From Bacteroidia bacterium (lineage in GTDB: Bacteria; Bacteroidota; Bacteroidia; Bacteroidales; BM523), in NCBI GenBank assembly GCA_016209245.1, contig JACQWN010000424.1, positions 1-8,969 on the forward strand: a DNA stretch of 8,969 nucleotides, in the 5' to 3' direction. The notes below the pieces were generated by a model. The model ran no database searches. It was not told the DNA's origin and saw only the letters and a program-made list of their open reading frames with translations. A program made the position numbers and the translations under genes. Shown here piece after piece: positions 7,314 through 8,969 of this stretch. Position 1 is the stretch's first letter. Each line of letters starts with the position of its first letter.

Positions 7314-7321
7314 TATATTTG
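7314..7321 (+). promoter_or_regulatory. Candidate -7 box for the four-cysteine gene
   Basis: TATATTTG fits the Bacteroidota -7 consensus TAnnTTTG and lies 22 nt before the GTG at 7344 and 43 nt before the ATG at 7365. A TTTG at 7295-7298 could be the -33 box, but the 15-nt spacing is shorter than the usual 19-21. The box lies outside the MITE-like element. Confidence 0.4.
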
Positions 7322-7343
7322 TAATGAAATTTTTTATAATTTA

Positions 7344-7814
7344 GTGTTCAAAAAAATAACGAAAATGCGACTATATTTATTATTTGTAACAGTTTTTATA
7401 TCAATTTTCTACAATAATTATGCCCAAGAAAAAGGATATAAAGAAACTCTTGCTTATCTAAATATGAAACTTAAAGGACAATGTACGTTTTCATGTTCTG
7501 TAAATATTCTTAAAATTGAATTTTATGAAAAGGACCAATTACGTCATATTGATGAAGTTGATTTAAGGGATTTGGATACAAATAAGATTGAAGTGAATTA
7601 TGAAGAAAAATCAATAAAAATAAGTTGCGCTGATGATTATGAAGATTGTATTACACGTAGATTGCTTATAGAGAAAAGTAAGAGACAGTTTAACAGATTA
7701 ATATTTTATTTAGATGTGAATGATAAATCGTTCAGGGGAATAGAGAGAGCTTTGCTTAATCTTATCAGATTAGCACAGATTTTTAATTATTCGAACAGTG
7801 AACCGTTTGAGTAA
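7344..7814 (+). CDS. Secreted four-cysteine protein of unknown function
   Basis: A 156-residue exported protein that I cannot assign to a named family. The signal peptide runs to about residue 27 (FYNNYA, then QEKGYKETLAYLN). The mature part has four cysteines in two pairs, C47/C51 (GQCTFSC) and C95/C102 (ISCADDYEDC), which could form disulfides. It ends in a helix and the tail NSEPFE. The layout of alternating strands then helix (KIEFYEKD, VDLRDLDTNKIEVNY) looks like a small alpha/beta domain seen in uncharacterised Bacteroidota proteins. The start is uncertain: GTG at 7344 gives a basic start MFKKITK, while ATG at 7365 (MRLYLLF) also gives a usable signal peptide. The TPR gene begins 43 nt after its stop, so co-transcription is likely. 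Confidence 0.8.
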   Translation: MFKKITKMRLYLLFVTVFISIFYNNYAQEKGYKETLAYLNMKLKGQCTFSCSVNILKIEFYEKDQLRHIDEVDLRDLDTNKIEVNYEEKSIKISCADDYEDCITRRLLIEKSKRQFNRLIFYLDVNDKSFRGIERALLNLIRLAQIFNYSNSEPFE

Positions 7815-7821
7815 TAGTAAA

Positions 7822-7855
7822 TTAAAAATTAAAAATTAAAAATTAAAAATTAAAA
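7822..7855 (+). repeat. TTAAAAA heptamer array directly before a start codon
   Basis: Four TTAAAAA heptamers and one TTAAAA hexamer run from 7822 to 7855, two bases before the ATG at 7858. A three-unit array of the same heptamer precedes the ATG at 8620. It fills the position where a ribosome binding site would be. An A-rich leader of this kind could keep the start unstructured for translation initiation. Confidence 0.85.
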
Positions 7856-7857
7856 TT

Positions 7858-8367
7858 ATGAAAAAGATTTCAATTTGTTTTACATTATTATTTTTATTAA
7901 GCGGAGCGGCTTTCACACAGGATGCAGAAGCTTATTTTAAACAAGCTGAAGTAAAGAGTTCCATCGCTGATTATCAGGCGGCAGTAGATTTGTATTCAAA
8001 AGTGATACAAGCGGATCCGGAGTATATTAATGCATATCTCCGCAGGGCCTTTTGTTATTCTATATTAAAAGAATATGAAAAATGTATATCCGATTATACA
8101 AAAGTGATAGAACAAAATCCGCAGCATACTATGGCTTATCTTAGCCGGGGGAGTGCATACAATAAATTAGAAAAATATGATAAAGCGATTGCAGATTTTA
8201 ACCAGGTTCTTGAGCTAGATCCAAAAGATCAGGAAGCATATAACAACCGTGGATGGGCAAAAAAAGCTAAAGGAGATAAAGAAGGCGCATGCGATGATTG
8301 GACTAAATCAAAAAGATTGGGAAATGCTGAGGCTAAACTTATTCTGAAAAATAACCATTGTAAATAA
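7858..8367 (+). CDS. Exported tetratricopeptide-repeat protein
   Basis: A 169-residue secreted or periplasmic TPR protein, probably a protein-protein interaction scaffold. The signal peptide is residues 1-21 (MKKISICFTLLFLLSGAAFTQ). Four TPR units of 34 residues follow: about 22-55, 56-89, 90-123 and 124-156. They have the usual W/Y-L-G-Y-A-F-A-P pattern (for example AYLSRGSAYNKLEKYDKAIADFNQVLELDPK). The short tail ends in NNHCK. No other domain is present. It lies 43 nt after the four-cysteine gene and is preceded by a heptamer array instead of a Shine-Dalgarno sequence. The partner is not evident from the sequence. Confidence 0.92.
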   Translation: MKKISICFTLLFLLSGAAFTQDAEAYFKQAEVKSSIADYQAAVDLYSKVIQADPEYINAYLRRAFCYSILKEYEKCISDYTKVIEQNPQHTMAYLSRGSAYNKLEKYDKAIADFNQVLELDPKDQEAYNNRGWAKKAKGDKEGACDDWTKSKRLGNAEAKLILKNNHCK

Positions 8368-8442
8368 TGCGAATTAAGGGTTGAAAAAGTAATGTTTATA
8401 ATAAAAGTCATCTATCTGTATAACAAAATGTTATGAAATATT

Positions 8443-8517
8443 GCTAAATTGTTATATTGTTAAATTGTTAATTTGTTAATTTTGTGTCCTAACAATATAA
8501 CCATTTAGCCATTTAAC
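8443..8517. repeat. Convergent arrays of GTTAAATT-like octamers
   Basis: On the plus strand five octamers run head to tail: GCTAAATT, GTTATATT, GTTAAATT, GTTAATTT, GTTAATTT (8443-8482). After a short spacer, the minus strand carries GTTAAATG, GCTAAATG and GTTATATT (8517-8494), then GTTAG. The two halves pair perfectly over 12 bp (8451-8462 with 8490-8501). The structure lies 76 nt past the TPR stop and could act as a weak 3' structure or as a repeat-type element. Confidence 0.75.
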
Positions 8518-8597
8518 CTTTGATAATAAATAGAATAGATTTTTTATAAAAATTTACCATTAATTTGCACTTTCAACTCTTAATTGGCGTAAATAAA

Positions 8598-8618
8598 TTA
8601 AAAATTAAAAATTAAAAA
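8598..8618 (+). repeat. Second TTAAAAA heptamer array before a start codon
   Basis: Three perfect TTAAAAA heptamers end one base before the ATG at 8620, the same unit and placement as the array at 7822-7855. About 30 nt further upstream, TTAATTTGCAC (8560-8570) resembles a Bacteroidota -7 region but misses the exact consensus. Confidence 0.85.
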
Positions 8619-8619
8619 T

Positions 8620-8969
8620 ATGAATAATATTTGCGTATTTTTATTAGCAATACTGCTTGTATTAACCATTTCCGGTTTTAAAGCGGTAAAATTTTTCAGT
8701 CAGGATGAAAAAGACTGGAATGAATGTATCGAAAAATATGACTCGAAATGGGGCACACCATGTTCGAATTGTGGTGTTTATAATGATTCTTTTAAAATAT
8801 TTGTAAAGAATGTTTGTAATGAGCCGGTTGATGTGCAAGTAGCTGTACAAAATACAAATAAAAAATGGCAGGTTTATTATAAAGGGAATTTTGCACCCAA
8901 GGATACAATGTCGGTCTGGGCATGTAAAGGTACTGGCAAATGGTTATATTGGACAAGGAAAGCCGGGGA
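8620..8969 (+). CDS. Small secreted protein of unknown function, 3'-partial
   Basis: The reading frame is open from the ATG at 8620 to the window end (116 codons, no stop), so the C-terminus is missing. Residues 1-19 (MNNICVFLLAILLVLTISG) form a signal peptide. The mature part has four cysteines in the first two thirds (WNECIEKYD, GTPCSNCGVYNDSF, VKNVCNEPVDVQV) and one in VWACKGTGKW. The segment from FKIFVKN through MSVWACKGTGKWLYWTRKAG reads as a small beta-sandwich with alternating strands. CSNC is a CxxC pair that could bind metal or form a disulfide. I do not recognise a named family. The start was chosen for the signal peptide and the preceding A-rich heptamer array. Confidence 0.8.
   Translation, partial: MNNICVFLLAILLVLTISGFKAVKFFSQDEKDWNECIEKYDSKWGTPCSNCGVYNDSFKIFVKNVCNEPVDVQVAVQNTNKKWQVYYKGNFAPKDTMSVWACKGTGKWLYWTRKAG

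Noticed and set aside
8229..8411. Minus-strand ORF opposite the end of the TPR gene, and another at 8662-8850 opposite the last gene
   Set aside because: Both are antisense to genes with clear signal peptides or TPR motifs and show no support of their own.

Overview
The window looks like AT-rich chromosomal DNA from a member of the Bacteroidota. The evidence is a large secreted adhesin built of PKD/SprB-like domains, a TlpA-type thioredoxin with an N-terminal beta domain in the DUF4369 style, start codons without a clear Shine-Dalgarno sequence, and candidate promoters of the Bacteroidota TAnnTTTG type. No rRNA, tRNA, CRISPR array or transposase gene was seen. Every complete or partial protein has an N-terminal signal peptide, so this is a cell-envelope and secretion neighbourhood.

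Minus strand, read from right to left. A 670-residue exported protein (6976-4964) has a small beta domain, about 430 residues of Ala/Lys/Glu-rich helix and a conserved C-terminal cap. It is followed after 23 nt by a periplasmic TlpA-like thioredoxin (4940-3474), and the two are probably co-transcribed. A GC-rich hairpin (3351-3375) probably ends that unit. After a repeat-rich gap comes a giant adhesin (from 2810, running off the window at base 1). Its signal peptide is out of frame with its roughly 900-codon body, so it carries either a sequencing error or a real frameshift. The part nearest the window edge consists of near-identical 81-residue repeats.

Plus strand. Three exported small proteins follow each other: a four-cysteine protein of unknown function (7344-7814), a four-TPR protein (7858-8367) and the start of a small secreted protein (8620 to the window end). 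Short AT-rich heptamer arrays sit directly in front of two of these start codons.

The most unusual content is intergenic. Two non-coding elements (2970-3143 and 7024-7239) share 24-bp imperfect terminal inverted repeats and a similar left subterminal region. Their interiors are unrelated and full of hairpins, and each has a possible short target duplication. They look like two copies of a MITE-like family. Other structured repeats are a 14-bp inverted repeat (2851-2907), a palindrome apparently split by a second palindrome (3071-3117), and convergent octamer arrays (8443-8517).
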